Source: Cyanobacterium sp. Dongsha4
Lineage (GTDB): Bacteria; Cyanobacteriota; Cyanobacteriia; Cyanobacteriales; Cyanobacteriaceae
NCBI RefSeq assembly: GCF_036345015.1
Contig: NZ_CP084098.1
Span: 620,001 to 684,000, forward strand
DNA: 64,000 bases
Reading direction: 5' to 3'
This document shows, piece after piece, positions 17,444-27,938 of the stretch. Position numbers and translations under genes: made by a program. The notes under the pieces were generated by a model. The model was not told the origin of the DNA. It was given only the letters and a program-made list of their open reading frames with translations, and made no database searches. How positions within the stretch are numbered: the stretch's first letter is position 1; every line of letters begins with the position of its first letter.

Positions 17444-19489
17444 ATGAAAAGAAACAAGCCTCTTTGGATAACAGGAGAAAGTTGTTGCGGTAAAACTTCT
17501 TATTTAGCCGAATCAATTTATCGGTGGATGCAAATATTCCCCCTTCCCCATAAACCCCTTATTCTTGTCATCAACCATCAAGCCAGAGAAAATCTACATC
17601 AGGAAATCCTTAAACTTAATACTCAAGGCTATCTGGGAAAAATAAGAACTCCTCTAGGATTAATAATGGAAGATGTTAGCTTATTCTATCCCCTTATTTG
17701 CGAGAAACTAGGTATAAAAGCAACAATACCCATTAGACTACGCCCTGAGACTGAACAAGAGTTAGCAACTCAACTATGGCAAAAAGATATTACCTCCGAA
17801 TTAATTAGCATTTTTGGTAATGAATATACTTGCGTTCGCAGAATTTTAGATTTAACACAATTAGCAGGGGCGGCAGGAATATCTTTTGAGAAAATCCCTT
17901 GCTCATTGCAAAATTCAGATTTTTTCCAGACAATTGATAATCAATCTATTACTAATTTGATCGGAGATTTGATTCAAAAATGGCGTAATTGGTGCTTAGG
18001 AAAGGGATTTTTAAACTATGGTTTAATTTATGAACTTTACGCCTTATATTTGTTACCGTCCAAGGAATATGAACAATATTTATTAAATCAATATAAGGGT
18101 TTGTTTATTGATAATATTGATGATTTTCCTTCCATAATTATACAAATTTGTCAAAGGTTTATTGATAATAATATTACCTCTGTTTTTACTTATAATGAAA
18201 CGGGAAAAGTTCGATTAGGATTAAATGCAGACCCAGAATATATTAAAAAGAAAATATTGCCTTTATGTGATCATCAAGTTTTAGAAAATAAAAATAGTAA
18301 ATGTTTAAAACACAGCTTAGAAAAACCAATTTTCAAACTAATAAATGGAGAATTTGAAGACTTTGAAGACATAGAATCTTTAAAAAATATAAGTAGTATC
18401 ACCACAGAATCAAGGGCAGAGTTACTTTCTCAAACTTGTAATTTTATTATCGAATCTATTAAAGAAAATAAAATAAAACCTCAAGATATAGCGATTATTG
18501 CTCCGGGTTTGGATGAAATAGCTAGATATGCTTTTCAGGATATTTTAACTAATCAAAATGGAGTAGAAATTCAATTTTTAAGAGAAAAAAGACCTTTAAT
18601 TAGTTCGGCTATTATTCGTAGTATTTTAAGTATTTTAACTTTAGTTTATCCACATCAAGGAAGATTGGTCAGAAAAGATTTATTACCAGAAATGCTAGTA
18701 ATTTTGTCTAAGGAAAAAATAGACTTAGTTCGGGGTAATTTATTAATTGATAGTTGTTATGTTCCTGATGTCAATAATCCTCACTTGTTAGATTATACAA
18801 ATTTTCCCCGTTGGGATCGTCTTAGCTATCAAAGTAGAGACAGTTATCAAAATATATTAGCAGTCATAGAAAATATCAAAACGGAAATTATTGAAGGAGA
18901 AAACCATTTAATTGTTATTATAGATAAGATTATTCAGCTATTTTTTCCCCATCTTAATGAACTTCAATATAATCAAATTGCTAATTTAAAAGAGTTTAGA
19001 GAAACAGCTCAACATTTTTGGGAAATTCAATGTAAATTGGGTAATTTAGCTGTCAATGAAATTGTTAGCCAATTTTTAACATTAATAAGAAAAGGTACAA
19101 TCACGGCGAATCCCTTACTTGAATATAATCAAAACAATAGTGATGATTCAGAAGATGGTTTTTCTTATTCAGAGGGAGGACTTTTAATTTCAACTATATA
19201 TCAATATCGATCGCATCGTTGTCGCCATCGTTGGCAATTTTGGATGGATACAGGTTCACGTTTTTGGAGTCAGGGTTTAGGTTTATTTGCTTATGAGGCA
19301 TTTTTACAATCTACAGAAGAAAATCCTCGAACAATGCAAAGAGAATCTGAAGATGCTTTAATTAGACGAATTGTTAAAGATTTATTAGCTAGAGCAGAAG
19401 AAAAGATTTTTTTGTGTCATAGTGACCTTAGCGTGACAGGAAATGAACAAATCGGAAAATTATCTCCTTTACTAGCTTTTGTACCTTAA
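17444..19489 (+). CDS. SF1 (UvrD/Rep-like) helicase-related P-loop protein
   Basis: A protein of 681 residues. The N-terminus has a Walker A motif, GESCCGKT, at residues 11-18. Further hints of SF1 fold are QDIAIIAPGLDEIARY (motif IV-like) and, near the end, STIYQYRSHRCRHRW followed by KIFLCHSDLSVTGNEQIGKLSPLL, which resembles the motif V/VI region of UvrD/AddB-type proteins. The usual DExx Walker B is weak (FIDNIDDFP near 224). Cyanobacterial homologues are often labelled recombinase or hypothetical. A role in DNA repair or recombination is likely but unproven. It stands alone, 32 bases after a MITE-like element. Confidence 0.75.
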   Translation: MKRNKPLWITGESCCGKTSYLAESIYRWMQIFPLPHKPLILVINHQARENLHQEILKLNTQGYLGKIRTPLGLIMEDVSLFYPLICEKLGIKATIPIRLRPETEQELATQLWQKDITSELISIFGNEYTCVRRILDLTQLAGAAGISFEKIPCSLQNSDFFQTIDNQSITNLIGDLIQKWRNWCLGKGFLNYGLIYELYALYLLPSKEYEQYLLNQYKGLFIDNIDDFPSIIIQICQRFIDNNITSVFTYNETGKVRLGLNADPEYIKKKILPLCDHQVLENKNSKCLKHSLEKPIFKLINGEFEDFEDIESLKNISSITTESRAELLSQTCNFIIESIKENKIKPQDIAIIAPGLDEIARYAFQDILTNQNGVEIQFLREKRPLISSAIIRSILSILTLVYPHQGRLVRKDLLPEMLVILSKEKIDLVRGNLLIDSCYVPDVNNPHLLDYTNFPRWDRLSYQSRDSYQNILAVIENIKTEIIEGENHLIVIIDKIIQLFFPHLNELQYNQIANLKEFRETAQHFWEIQCKLGNLAVNEIVSQFLTLIRKGTITANPLLEYNQNNSDDSEDGFSYSEGGLLISTIYQYRSHRCRHRWQFWMDTGSRFWSQGLGLFAYEAFLQSTEENPRTMQRESEDALIRRIVKDLLARAEEKIFLCHSDLSVTGNEQIGKLSPLLAFVP

Positions 19490-19512
19490 GTTACAGAATT
19501 TTCTTTTAAGTC

Positions 19513-20877
19513 TTAATTTCTAATAATCGGCACTTTTAAACGATTACTAATTTCTTGGGCTAACCAATGAAGTTCAGGAGAACTCAAACGGTCTTCACTA
19601 ACTAAAGTAACTTTTTTAATTGTACCAATACAAAGATTTATTTTCGGTGCAATGGTTATAGTTGAGCCTTTACTACCTTGGCGATAGGCTAAGAATGTAT
19701 GTTCTATAGCTGTTATTTGTTCGGGAAAAGCATTTAGAGAGAGATACCGAAAACTTTTTAACTCTTGAGACATTCTAATCTTATTAGCGGTGATACTTAG
19801 TCTAGTTTGTCTAAAACACAGAAATGTATAACCAAAAATAACACCAACAATAATTATCAAAAAAATCAAGAATAGGAAATGATGGGAGGGATGGGAAATA
19901 ACATTAACTAAGATGAGAAACAAAGGAATAATAAAGGAAATTTGCATCAGGGATGCGAGACGAAATCCTTGAGGAGGAATAATAATTTCTAATTTGTGTT
20001 TGTTATTAGTAACTCTTACTTTGCTACCTAAAGGCTTATGAAGAATATCTAAACTATTTTCTTGTCTAATTGTGATAGGATTATCTAAAGATGCGATCGC
20101 TTCTCTGGCAGAAGAAAAACGCATATCTAAAGCAGTTTCTGTCATAGACTTAAGCCACTGTGTAAAAGAATCGCTCAGATTAACCTTATCTTCAAAGACG
20201 ATTCTTATTTGCTTTGTTAATAATTCACTAGGATGTTTTCCCGTCACCAGATAAATTAAAGTTGCTCCCAAAGAATAAAGGTCTGACGCAGGAACTGTTT
20301 GTCCGCTAAACTGTTCTATAGGCATATAGCCATAAGTACCAACAATGGTAATTGTGCCATCATCATTAGCTAAAACATTTTGAACAGAACCAAAATCAAC
20401 TAAATAAATATCTCCTACACTATTTCCAGAAGTATTAGTAAGTAAAATATTACTCGGTTTAATATCTCGATGAATAACAGGGGGATGATGTTCATGTAAA
20501 TAAATTAAAATACTTAACAACTTACGAGCAATTTCCTTTAACTCATCTTCACTGAATCTTCTACCATTATCAAATAATTCTCGCAAAGAAGGAGCATTCA
20601 AATAGGTTTGCACTAGAGCAAAACCTTTACATTCGGGTAAATCTACCTCAAAATAATCAAGATATTGAGGAATAGCACGGTGACAAAGTAGTTGTAGAGT
20701 TTGTGCTTCTCTTTCAAACAGTTTTAAATCATCCCAAAATTGATTATTCCAAACTAACAATTTAACTATTACTAATTCTTCGGTAGTCAAATCTAAAGCC
20801 AAAAAAGTTTTTCTACCAGCTTTTTCCCTTAGTAATTTTTGAACCTGATAACGTTCATTGAAAATTATATTAATCAT
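19513..20877 (-). CDS. Serine/threonine protein kinase with C-terminal membrane hairpin
   Basis: A protein of 454 residues. Residues about 8-265 form a Hanks-type kinase: catalytic Lys39 (VIVKLL), HRDIKPSN loop with Asp138, DFG at 161-163, and the GTYGYMPIEQF activation/P+1 segment. Two TM helices follow (about 307-327 and 334-356), then a domain of about 95 residues after the helices that may be cytosolic. The glycine-rich loop is weak (LLREKAGRKTF), as in several cyanobacterial kinases. The substrate is unknown. It is convergent with the helicase-like gene (stops 23 bases apart) and divergent from cdaA. Confidence 0.92.
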   Translation of the reverse strand: MINIIFNERYQVQKLLREKAGRKTFLALDLTTEELVIVKLLVWNNQFWDDLKLFEREAQTLQLLCHRAIPQYLDYFEVDLPECKGFALVQTYLNAPSLRELFDNGRRFSEDELKEIARKLLSILIYLHEHHPPVIHRDIKPSNILLTNTSGNSVGDIYLVDFGSVQNVLANDDGTITIVGTYGYMPIEQFSGQTVPASDLYSLGATLIYLVTGKHPSELLTKQIRIVFEDKVNLSDSFTQWLKSMTETALDMRFSSAREAIASLDNPITIRQENSLDILHKPLGSKVRVTNNKHKLEIIIPPQGFRLASLMQISFIIPLFLILVNVISHPSHHFLFLIFLIIIVGVIFGYTFLCFRQTRLSITANKIRMSQELKSFRYLSLNAFPEQITAIEHTFLAYRQGSKGSTITIAPKINLCIGTIKKVTLVSEDRLSSPELHWLAQEISNRLKVPIIRN

Positions 20878-21053
20878 GGCTTGTTGAGCAAAAAGCTCGA
20901 TTTTCTCTATTACTAATTTTAAAGACTCAATTCAAAAAAAAGCCAACAACAGATAATTATCTCTAAATAACAAAAAATATCGTACCTGAATGGTCAATAG
21001 TTTGTTATTCTTGGTGTGAGCAAGTAAATATAGTAACAGTGGGTTAAAATTTG

Positions 21054-21980
21054 ATGTTTGGGTCGGGTTTTCCTGACAATTTATCTTCTCTTATTCTTTT
21101 TTTCCGTCAATTTCTCGATTTAGGTTTTGCAGTTTTCTCTTTTTACTATATCTCAGTTTTAATTAGAGAACGTCGTGCACAACGGATGATTCGGGGATTA
21201 TTCCTTCTTTTTATCATTTTTTATGTGAGCGATCGCATCTTGCAGTTAAAGTTATTTAGCTTTTTCTTAGAAAGATTAATTTTAATATGTTCCTTATCAC
21301 TAGCATTAGTATTTCAGTCCGACTTTCGGCGCTTTTTAGAACAAATAGGCAGATGGCAATTTGATTTTTCCTCCTCCAATTCTTCTCTACCAAAAGAAGA
21401 TAGTGCCATTGATGAAATGGTGGAAGCAGTCAAAGACCTCTCTCAAAATAGGGTTGGGGCGTTAATTATTGTAGAAACCTTTAATACTCTTGAAGAAAGA
21501 ATTTTTGTTAATCCGGGAGTACAATTAAACGCCATTGTCAGTAAAGAATTATTACAAACTATCTTTCAAACAAAAAGCCTTCTCCATGATGGTGCAGTAT
21601 TTGTCAGAGGAAATGAGGTTGTTTCCGCAGGGGTGATATTACCATTATCAGATCGTAGTGCATCTCGCCAACTAGGCACTCGTCATCGTGCGGCCATGGG
21701 TATCACAGAAAGAGTTGACAACTGTCTTTGTATTGTAGTGTCAGAAGAAACAGGCTCAATTTCCTTGGGGGAAAAAGGTACTTTAAATCGTCCTTTAACC
21801 AGTACAAAATTAAAAGAGTTATTAGAAGAAAAATTATCTCAACCCTCCGAAGGTGAAGTTGTCACGGGCGTTACTCGTTTAAGTAAAAAATTGACTTTTA
21901 GCAGTCAAAAATTCTTGGCAAATTTGTTTAAATTCGGAAACAAGAAAAAGTCCCTTGAACAACAAAGAAAAAGAAATTAA
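21054..21980 (+). CDS. cdaA: Membrane diadenylate cyclase CdaA (DAC domain)
   Basis: A protein of 308 residues from the ATG at 21054; the TTG one codon earlier is less likely. Three N-terminal TM helices (about 12-36, 44-60 and 72-88) are followed by a DisA_N diadenylate cyclase domain with both catalytic motifs, DGA (about 179-181) and RHR (about 210-212). It makes cyclic di-AMP from two ATP. In cyanobacteria c-di-AMP is linked to potassium and osmotic control and night survival; that is established for other species, not shown here. No glmM or cdaR neighbour is present. The C-terminus is basic. Confidence 0.95.
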   Translation: MFGSGFPDNLSSLILFFRQFLDLGFAVFSFYYISVLIRERRAQRMIRGLFLLFIIFYVSDRILQLKLFSFFLERLILICSLSLALVFQSDFRRFLEQIGRWQFDFSSSNSSLPKEDSAIDEMVEAVKDLSQNRVGALIIVETFNTLEERIFVNPGVQLNAIVSKELLQTIFQTKSLLHDGAVFVRGNEVVSAGVILPLSDRSASRQLGTRHRAAMGITERVDNCLCIVVSEETGSISLGEKGTLNRPLTSTKLKELLEEKLSQPSEGEVVTGVTRLSKKLTFSSQKFLANLFKFGNKKKSLEQQRKRN

Positions 21981-22016
21981 GCTCTCTTAAGTTGAGTAAG
22001 ATAAATCATTTAACTA

Positions 22017-22224
22017 ACCTCAGTTCAGTTTAACAATATCGGATAGGTTAAGGGGTGTTGGGGAATTAGGGGAAACGAGTTAGGAGTTAGTAGTTCGGAG
22101 TTCGGAGTTCGGAGTTCGGGGTTTTTAATTCTTAATTCTTAAATTATCAACTATTTACCTTTGCCTCTTGCCCTTTGCTCTTTTCACCATCACTCATAGA
22201 TGAAAATTTATCCCGAACTCAGGT
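22017..22224. mobile_element. MITE-like element, family A, copy 3 (208 bp)
   Basis: The left end ACCTCAGTTC and right end CGAACTCAGGT are near-perfect inverted repeats, flanked by a perfect 6-bp direct repeat TAACTA (22011-22016 and 22225-22230). Inside is a 7-bp GGAGTTC tandem run and the dispersed micro-repeat TTATCAACTATTTACC. It is about 70-80% similar by eye to the copy at 28410-28625. It has no coding capacity; the short reading across its right end is not a gene. Confidence 0.8.
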
Positions 22225-22230
22225 TAACTA

Positions 22231-23308
22231 CTCAATTACTATTCAGGAATCTTCAATTGTTTATCAATGCTTTTTCTGCTATAATTGCACTCATGGTAAG
22301 GATTGAAAACCTAAATTTTAAGGTCAATTATCTTAATCTAATCGATAGTTGTCTAAGTATAACTAATTTTTATAGTCCATGAAGATCAAAATATATTGCA
22401 TTTTCCGCAGTATTGACAGAAACAGAAGTTAGTAATAAAGCAACACTATGGGTATAAGAGAAATAGTTGATAATTTAAGCGATTTAGAATTTGGAATCGT
22501 TAGATTGATACTAATGCCAATAGAAATAGAATTAACTTTTATTAAAGAAATAGCTACTATTCCTTTACTCTCAGCTCAAACTTAGTGGACTCTCTACTAA
22601 ATTCTGTTTAGGATTGCCTTGTTAATTAATAAGTTAGCTCTTCTCCTGATTATTTTTGCTAGGAGAAAACTCAAGTATTTACTTTTTTTTAATTATGTAT
22701 AAATATATAATTAGTCACCGATTAAAATTTTCGTTTTAAGATGACATGAGTCTAATTTTGAACATGGGAAAGTCGGGTTTTTTAGATTTCACAACTTTTA
22801 GGAAAGCGAAAATAAAAGTATGAAAAACTTTATTTATTCCTGAAGTCAAAAGGACAAAGTTAAATGGGCAAAGGGCAAAATTATTTTGCAAGTACCTTGA
22901 TAAACCAAAAATTACTCGTCTTAAAAGACTGAGTTTTAAACCCATTATTCTTTGATAAATTATAAAGAAACGATAGGATAAGTTGATAAAAAATGATTTT
23001 TCTGGGAATCACAAGAATTTATGAAGAGATGTAAAAAAACTTTCCTAAGTTAAGAAAATTAAGAAAAACTAATCCATGAGACTACATAAAAACAAGGCAA
23101 AATTTTACGATTGGACTAACATTAATAATTGTTTTCTTTACCATAATTACTTTGTCTTTTCATAACTAATTGTGATTAAAACAGTTAAAAGTCAGACTAT
23201 TTTTATTAGCTTTATATCGTTAACTAAACATTATCTGATTGTGACAAATTTAAGCAAAATATTTTCAAAATTATCAACACAGAAGCGAGAATTTTGTGAG
23301 GGAATTGA
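22231..23308. other. Long intergenic region upstream of rne
   Basis: These 1,078 bases hold no convincing gene. There are a few very short readings (one of 45 codons at 22449-22586) with no recognisable similarity. Cyanobacterial rne genes are known to carry long, self-regulatory 5' leaders, so the last several hundred bases may be leader. That is inference; I cannot place the transcription start. Confidence 0.5.
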
Positions 23309-25342
23309 ATGCCAAAACAAATAATAATTGCAGAAAAAAATCATATAGCGGCAGTATTTGCTGAAGATCAAATTCAAGAATTAGTGGTTGCTACCGGAAA
23401 CCAACAGGTAGGAGATATTTATTTAGGAACAGTAGAAAATGTTATTTCGGGTATTGATGCGGCTTTTGTCAATATAGGCGATGCGGAAAAGAATGGTTTT
23501 ATCCATGTTACTGATTTAGGTCCTTTACGATTGAAAAGAAGTGCAGGGGCAATTACTGAATTATTAACTCCTCATCAACCTGTATTGGTTCAAGTAATGA
23601 AAGAACCGACAGGAACAAAAGGTCCTCGTTTGACAGGTAATATTAGTTTACCGGGGCGTTATTTGGTGTTAATGCCTTATGGAAAGGGAGTTAGTCTTTC
23701 TCGACGCATCAAAAATGATAATGAGCGTAATCGCCTTAGAGCATTAGCTATTCTCTTGAAACCTGCAGGAATGGGTTTGTTGGTTCGCACGGAGGCAGAT
23801 GGTAAAGGAGAAGATGCGATTATTGAGGATTTGGAATTTCTCAAAAAACAGTGGGAAAAAATTCAACAGGAAGCTAATACCTTAAATCCTCCTGCTTTGT
23901 TGAATCGAGATGATGATTTCATTCAACGGGTTTTACGAGATATGTATAGTGACGATGTTAATCGTATTGTGGTTGATTCTGATGATGCGGTAAGAAGGGT
24001 CAAAAAACAGTTGAATAATTGGGGAAGTGGTAAAAATCCTCATGGTTTATTAATTGACTCTCATCAAGACAGTCGTTCTATTTTAGATTATTTCCGAGTT
24101 AATAGTGCCATAAAAGAAGCATTAAAACCGAGGGTTGATTTACCTTCTGGGGGATATATCATCATTGAGCCGACAGAAGCATTAACGGTAATTGATGTTA
24201 ACTCTGGCTCTTTTACTCATTCAGCTACCTCCCGAGAAACGGTTTTATGGACTAATACCGAAGCTGCGATCGAAATTGCTCGTCAGTTAAAATTACGTAA
24301 TATTGGCGGAGTAATTGTTGTTGACTTCATCGATATGGATTCTCGGCGAGATAAATTAAAATTGTTAGAGCATTTTAACCGAGTATTACAAAGCGACAAA
24401 GCTAGACCTCAAATTGCTCAACTGTCAGAATTGGGATTAGTAGAATTAACTCGTAAGCGTCAGGGCAAAAATATTTATGAATTGTTTGGTCAACTCTGTA
24501 GTCATTGTGGTGGTTTAGGTTTAGTGGGTCATTTCCCCGGACATTATGATGTAGAAAGTCTCAGTTCTAATTATTATCAACCTCCTCAAATTAGCAAAAC
24601 AGAAAAGCCCATTCTTGAGGAAAAAATTATTTCTCTTGACGATTTTGGCGGTGATAATGATGAATTAGATTTAGTCAACCATCCTAGTTATCAAGAAAGT
24701 GGCAATGGTAACAGTCGTCGCCGTCGTCGTCGCCGAGAAAATGGGGTGAAAGAAGAACCTATTTTAGCGGGAAGTAATGGTAATGGGGGAGAGACGGAAA
24801 GTAAACCTGAAAGAAAAGAGCGTAGTTTATTATCTCGTTCTTTACGCAGAGATGAAAGTCAGTGGGAAAAAGTGGTAGTAGAAATGAGTGATGCGGAACA
24901 GGATGTTTATGCTTTCATGGGGGTTTCTCCTTTACTCCATTTAGAACAGGAATTCAAAGACCCTAAATCGGTTTTAGTCTATGTGCGTAATCCAGAGGAA
25001 CAGGAAAATATAGAGGATATAGATATTCCCCCAGAAACAAATCAGCAAGAAGATGTGGACATCGCTGATGATGAGGAAAAAAATATGAGTGAAGTGATTT
25101 TTCCTCAAGGCAAGGAGACGATGGTAAATGAATTAGAGATTGATGTACAAGTGGGAGAAGTAGATGATCAAATAGAATTAGACGAAGATGACAATTTTGA
25201 GGAAAGTTCCAAGGACGTTTTTGATGGTGATAATAGTGAAAATCCTGAAGAAACTATTACTGATGCCATTATCAAAGAGGCGTCACAGAGCGATCGCCCC
25301 GTTGTCAGAACCCGTCGTCGTCGTACTTCTCGCAGTTCTTAA
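23309..25342 (+). CDS. rne: Ribonuclease E/G
   Basis: A protein of 677 residues, the compact cyanobacterial RNase E. An S1 RNA-binding domain covers about 35-115, followed by the 5'-sensor and RNase H-like parts. The DNase I-like catalytic acids are Asp297 (TVIDVNSG) and Asp339/Asp342 (VVDFIDMD). The Zn-link is CSHCGG at 397-402. The C-terminal 250 residues are low-complexity, first with an arginine run (about 469-475), then acidic, then ending in an RTRRRR tail; such arginine-rich ends bind RNA or partner proteins. It degrades and processes mRNA in the cytoplasm. The often-adjacent rnhB is not here. Confidence 0.97.
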   Translation: MPKQIIIAEKNHIAAVFAEDQIQELVVATGNQQVGDIYLGTVENVISGIDAAFVNIGDAEKNGFIHVTDLGPLRLKRSAGAITELLTPHQPVLVQVMKEPTGTKGPRLTGNISLPGRYLVLMPYGKGVSLSRRIKNDNERNRLRALAILLKPAGMGLLVRTEADGKGEDAIIEDLEFLKKQWEKIQQEANTLNPPALLNRDDDFIQRVLRDMYSDDVNRIVVDSDDAVRRVKKQLNNWGSGKNPHGLLIDSHQDSRSILDYFRVNSAIKEALKPRVDLPSGGYIIIEPTEALTVIDVNSGSFTHSATSRETVLWTNTEAAIEIARQLKLRNIGGVIVVDFIDMDSRRDKLKLLEHFNRVLQSDKARPQIAQLSELGLVELTRKRQGKNIYELFGQLCSHCGGLGLVGHFPGHYDVESLSSNYYQPPQISKTEKPILEEKIISLDDFGGDNDELDLVNHPSYQESGNGNSRRRRRRRENGVKEEPILAGSNGNGGETESKPERKERSLLSRSLRRDESQWEKVVVEMSDAEQDVYAFMGVSPLLHLEQEFKDPKSVLVYVRNPEEQENIEDIDIPPETNQQEDVDIADDEEKNMSEVIFPQGKETMVNELEIDVQVGEVDDQIELDEDDNFEESSKDVFDGDNSENPEETITDAIIKEASQSDRPVVRTRRRRTSRSS

Positions 25343-25493
25343 TCTTAATTAGGAATAAAGAAAGGGCAAGGGGCAATAATTTTAGTTCGGAGAGTTCGCA
25401 CCGAAAGCTCTTACACTCCTTTCAGTCGTGAACGGAGTTAAGATAAAAAGAAATTTCTCCCTAACACCCTAAGCCCCTACTTCCTCATTATTC
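25343..25493. repeat. Dispersed repeat filler between rne and ygfZ
   Basis: It contains CGTGAACGGAGTTAAGA, also found in reverse at about 38625-38645, and an AGTTCGG/GGGCAAGGGGC module found in other spacers. The genes on each side are convergent. No clear terminator hairpin with a T-tract was found. Confidence 0.5.
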
Positions 25494-26549
25494 CTAACTT
25501 TTATACTCGTGAATAACGAAAGGTAAACTAATTACTTTTCCCTCTGCTGTTCCGATTTTTACCAGTAGTCCTTCTCCTCCTGCTTTGGTGCGAATGTAAC
25601 CAAGAGCAAATGGTTCATTTTCATAGTTAATATAACTGGTGATTTTTCCTACTTTTTCTTCTTCTAAAAAAATAGTATTTTCTATTTCTGGATTAATTTC
25701 TTGGTTGAGTTTTATGCCCCAAAGTCTTTGTTTAACTCCTTTATAAGTATTCAATCTAGCAATAGTTTCTTGTCCGATATAACAACCTTTACTAAAAGAA
25801 ATTGAATTCCATAAGCCTGTTTCTAAAGGGTTAAAATCTTCTGTTAATTCTTTTTCTGGGGCGGGTCTGCCTCTTAAAATTCTCAATATTTCCCATTCTT
25901 TGCTACCTATTAGTTTAGGATTTTTTTCTATTAATTTTTGCCAAATAATATCTGCTTTATCCTGTTTAACTATTAAATTATATCCCCTTATTTTTAAGTC
26001 GCTTCCCACAGTTAATAAAACTTCTATGCCATCTATAGTTAAATTTTGGTGATAAAATTCTGGCTTTTCTAATATTTCTTTTTCTACCCAATTACTTAAT
26101 AGTTCGTGACTGTTATTGCCAAATATTGTGAATATTTTATAATCTGAGGAAATATCTTTTAATTCTACTTTATCAAAAGGAAATATATAACGATCCATCC
26201 ATTGATATAATTTCTGATTTTGATTTGGGGATGTTAATAATAAAACTTCTTCTTCTTTGAGATAAACACTAACTAAATCGATATTTCTACCAGTAGAATT
26301 GACAAAAACTGTATCACATCCTTGGCTAGATTTTAAAGATTGAATATCATTAGTACTTTGATTATGTAAATACCTAAGACGATCGCATCCTGTAACTTTT
26401 AATAAACCCCAATCACTGCGATCGCAAAAAAAAACGTTATCTTCCCATTGAGAAAGAGAAAAATTTTGATTGTTAAAAGTCAATGGTACTTCAATACTTT
26501 CTGCAAAAACTGCCCCTGATTGTATCTGTAATTCTTTTAATTTATTCAT
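25494..26549 (-). CDS. ygfZ: YgfZ/GcvT-domain folate-binding protein
   Basis: A protein of 351 residues of the aminomethyltransferase fold. The diagnostic motif KGCYIGQE lies at about 254-261; its cysteine is the conserved one of YgfZ proteins. YgfZ uses tetrahydrofolate to support assembly or repair of certain Fe-S enzymes. The glycine-cleavage T-protein itself lacks this motif, so GcvT is unlikely. It is divergent from urtB, starts 99 bases apart. Confidence 0.9.
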   Translation of the reverse strand: MNKLKELQIQSGAVFAESIEVPLTFNNQNFSLSQWEDNVFFCDRSDWGLLKVTGCDRLRYLHNQSTNDIQSLKSSQGCDTVFVNSTGRNIDLVSVYLKEEEVLLLTSPNQNQKLYQWMDRYIFPFDKVELKDISSDYKIFTIFGNNSHELLSNWVEKEILEKPEFYHQNLTIDGIEVLLTVGSDLKIRGYNLIVKQDKADIIWQKLIEKNPKLIGSKEWEILRILRGRPAPEKELTEDFNPLETGLWNSISFSKGCYIGQETIARLNTYKGVKQRLWGIKLNQEINPEIENTIFLEEEKVGKITSYINYENEPFALGYIRTKAGGEGLLVKIGTAEGKVISLPFVIHEYKS

Positions 26550-26648
26550 GATATATGATCAAGCCAATGAAAACTTGTGATCAATGATACTAAAAATAAT
26601 CTTCCTTCATGGGCATAATTAATGCCATAAATCATAATTGATATAAAA

Positions 26649-27815
26649 ATGTTACCTTTAATCGAAGCTATTTTAAATGGTATTAGCATTGGCTCAGTGT
26701 TACTCATCGCCGCTTTAGGGTTAGCGATTGTTTTCGGTTTGATGGGAGTGATTAATCTCGCTCACGGTGAATTAATGATGATTGGTGCTTATACCACTTT
26801 TGTGATCCAGAATATATTTAAACCTTTAGGTGAACCTTTTTTCGATTGGTATATTATCGTTTCCATTCCCGTTGCTTTTATCGTTACAGCATTAGTAGGA
26901 CTAATTTTAGAAAAAGGAGTCATAAAATTTCTTTATGGCCGACCTTTAGAAACCCTTTTAGCAACATGGGGAGTTAGTTTAATTCTGCGTCAATTCGTGC
27001 GTAGTGTTAACGGCTCAATGGCTATCGGTTTAACTATTTTTTCCCTTCTCTTTTTCGGGGCGATGTTTTTCTTTTCTCGTCGTCAAAATTGGTTACAAAT
27101 TCGCAACCTTTTTCTTTACATTACCTTACCTCTAACAGGTGCGATCGCAATTACCACAGGAATTTTAATCAATCAATCTCAAAATAAATCCCTAACAACT
27201 CCTTGGTTTAGTGCCAGAAACGTGGACGTAACGGCCCCTGAATGGTTAAGAGGTGGAATACCTTTAGGAGACTTTCAATTTCCCACTGCCCGTATTTTTA
27301 TCATTGTTTTAACCTTACTTTGTTTAGCAGGGGTATATTGGTTTTTAAACGTCACAGATTGGGGCTTAAAAATTCGTGCTGTTACCCAAAACCGCACCAT
27401 GAGTTCTTGTTTAGGTATTCCCACCGCCACCGTTGATGCTCTCACCTTTGCCCTCGGTTCAGGTTTAGCAGGGATTGCAGGAGTCGCTATCAGTCTTCTT
27501 GGTTCAGTGGGGCCAAACACAGGACAAAACTATATTGTTGATGCGTTTATGGTGGTAGTTGTAGGAGGAGTTGGTAATCTTTTGGGTTCAATCATCGCCG
27601 CTCTTGCCATTGGCACTGTTAGCTATATTGTCGGTTCTGGTACTCTTGGTTTAATGATTATGTCTCAAGAATCGCTTACTCCGTTGTTAGACATCGTCAA
27701 CTTCTTTGCAACTACAAGTATGGCGAAAGTTCTTGTTTTTGTAATTATTATTGGTTTTCTGCAAGTTAAACCCTCTGGTATTTTCCCGCAAAAAGGACGC
27801 ACAGCAGAATTATAA
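26649..27815 (+). CDS. urtB: Urea ABC transporter permease UrtB
   Basis: A protein of 388 residues of the LivH-type branched-chain permease family. The first TM segment (NGISIGSVLLIAALGLAIVFGLMGVINLAHGE) and the longer first half compared with LivH point to UrtB. About eight to nine TM helices can be seen, ending with the conserved VGGVGNLLGSI block and FLQVKPSGIFPQKGR. It works with UrtACDE to import urea at low concentration under nitrogen control. None of the partner genes is in this window; in some other cyanobacteria they are scattered too. Confidence 0.88.
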   Translation: MLPLIEAILNGISIGSVLLIAALGLAIVFGLMGVINLAHGELMMIGAYTTFVIQNIFKPLGEPFFDWYIIVSIPVAFIVTALVGLILEKGVIKFLYGRPLETLLATWGVSLILRQFVRSVNGSMAIGLTIFSLLFFGAMFFFSRRQNWLQIRNLFLYITLPLTGAIAITTGILINQSQNKSLTTPWFSARNVDVTAPEWLRGGIPLGDFQFPTARIFIIVLTLLCLAGVYWFLNVTDWGLKIRAVTQNRTMSSCLGIPTATVDALTFALGSGLAGIAGVAISLLGSVGPNTGQNYIVDAFMVVVVGGVGNLLGSIIAALAIGTVSYIVGSGTLGLMIMSQESLTPLLDIVNFFATTSMAKVLVFVIIIGFLQVKPSGIFPQKGRTAEL

Positions 27816-27938
27816 AAGGATATGAACCTGAGTTCAGAAATGAGGGCTTGGGTTTCTAGGGTGTTGGAGGGTTCAAGTTTCGGAGAAATTAACTATTGCT
27901 TGTTGCCTATCAACTAACTAAATTATATAAGCCATAGC

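Noticed and set aside
22200-22382. Short plus-strand reading of 60 codons
   Set aside because: It spans the right end of a MITE-like element and has no recognisable domain or ribosome binding site.
22736-22945. Short minus-strand reading of 69 codons upstream of rne
   Set aside because: Low-complexity, no conserved pattern, and it crosses GGGCAAAG filler.
27830-27938. Fifth family A element beginning AACCTGAGTTC
   Set aside because: No right end or duplication is found before panD. At most it is a lone end.
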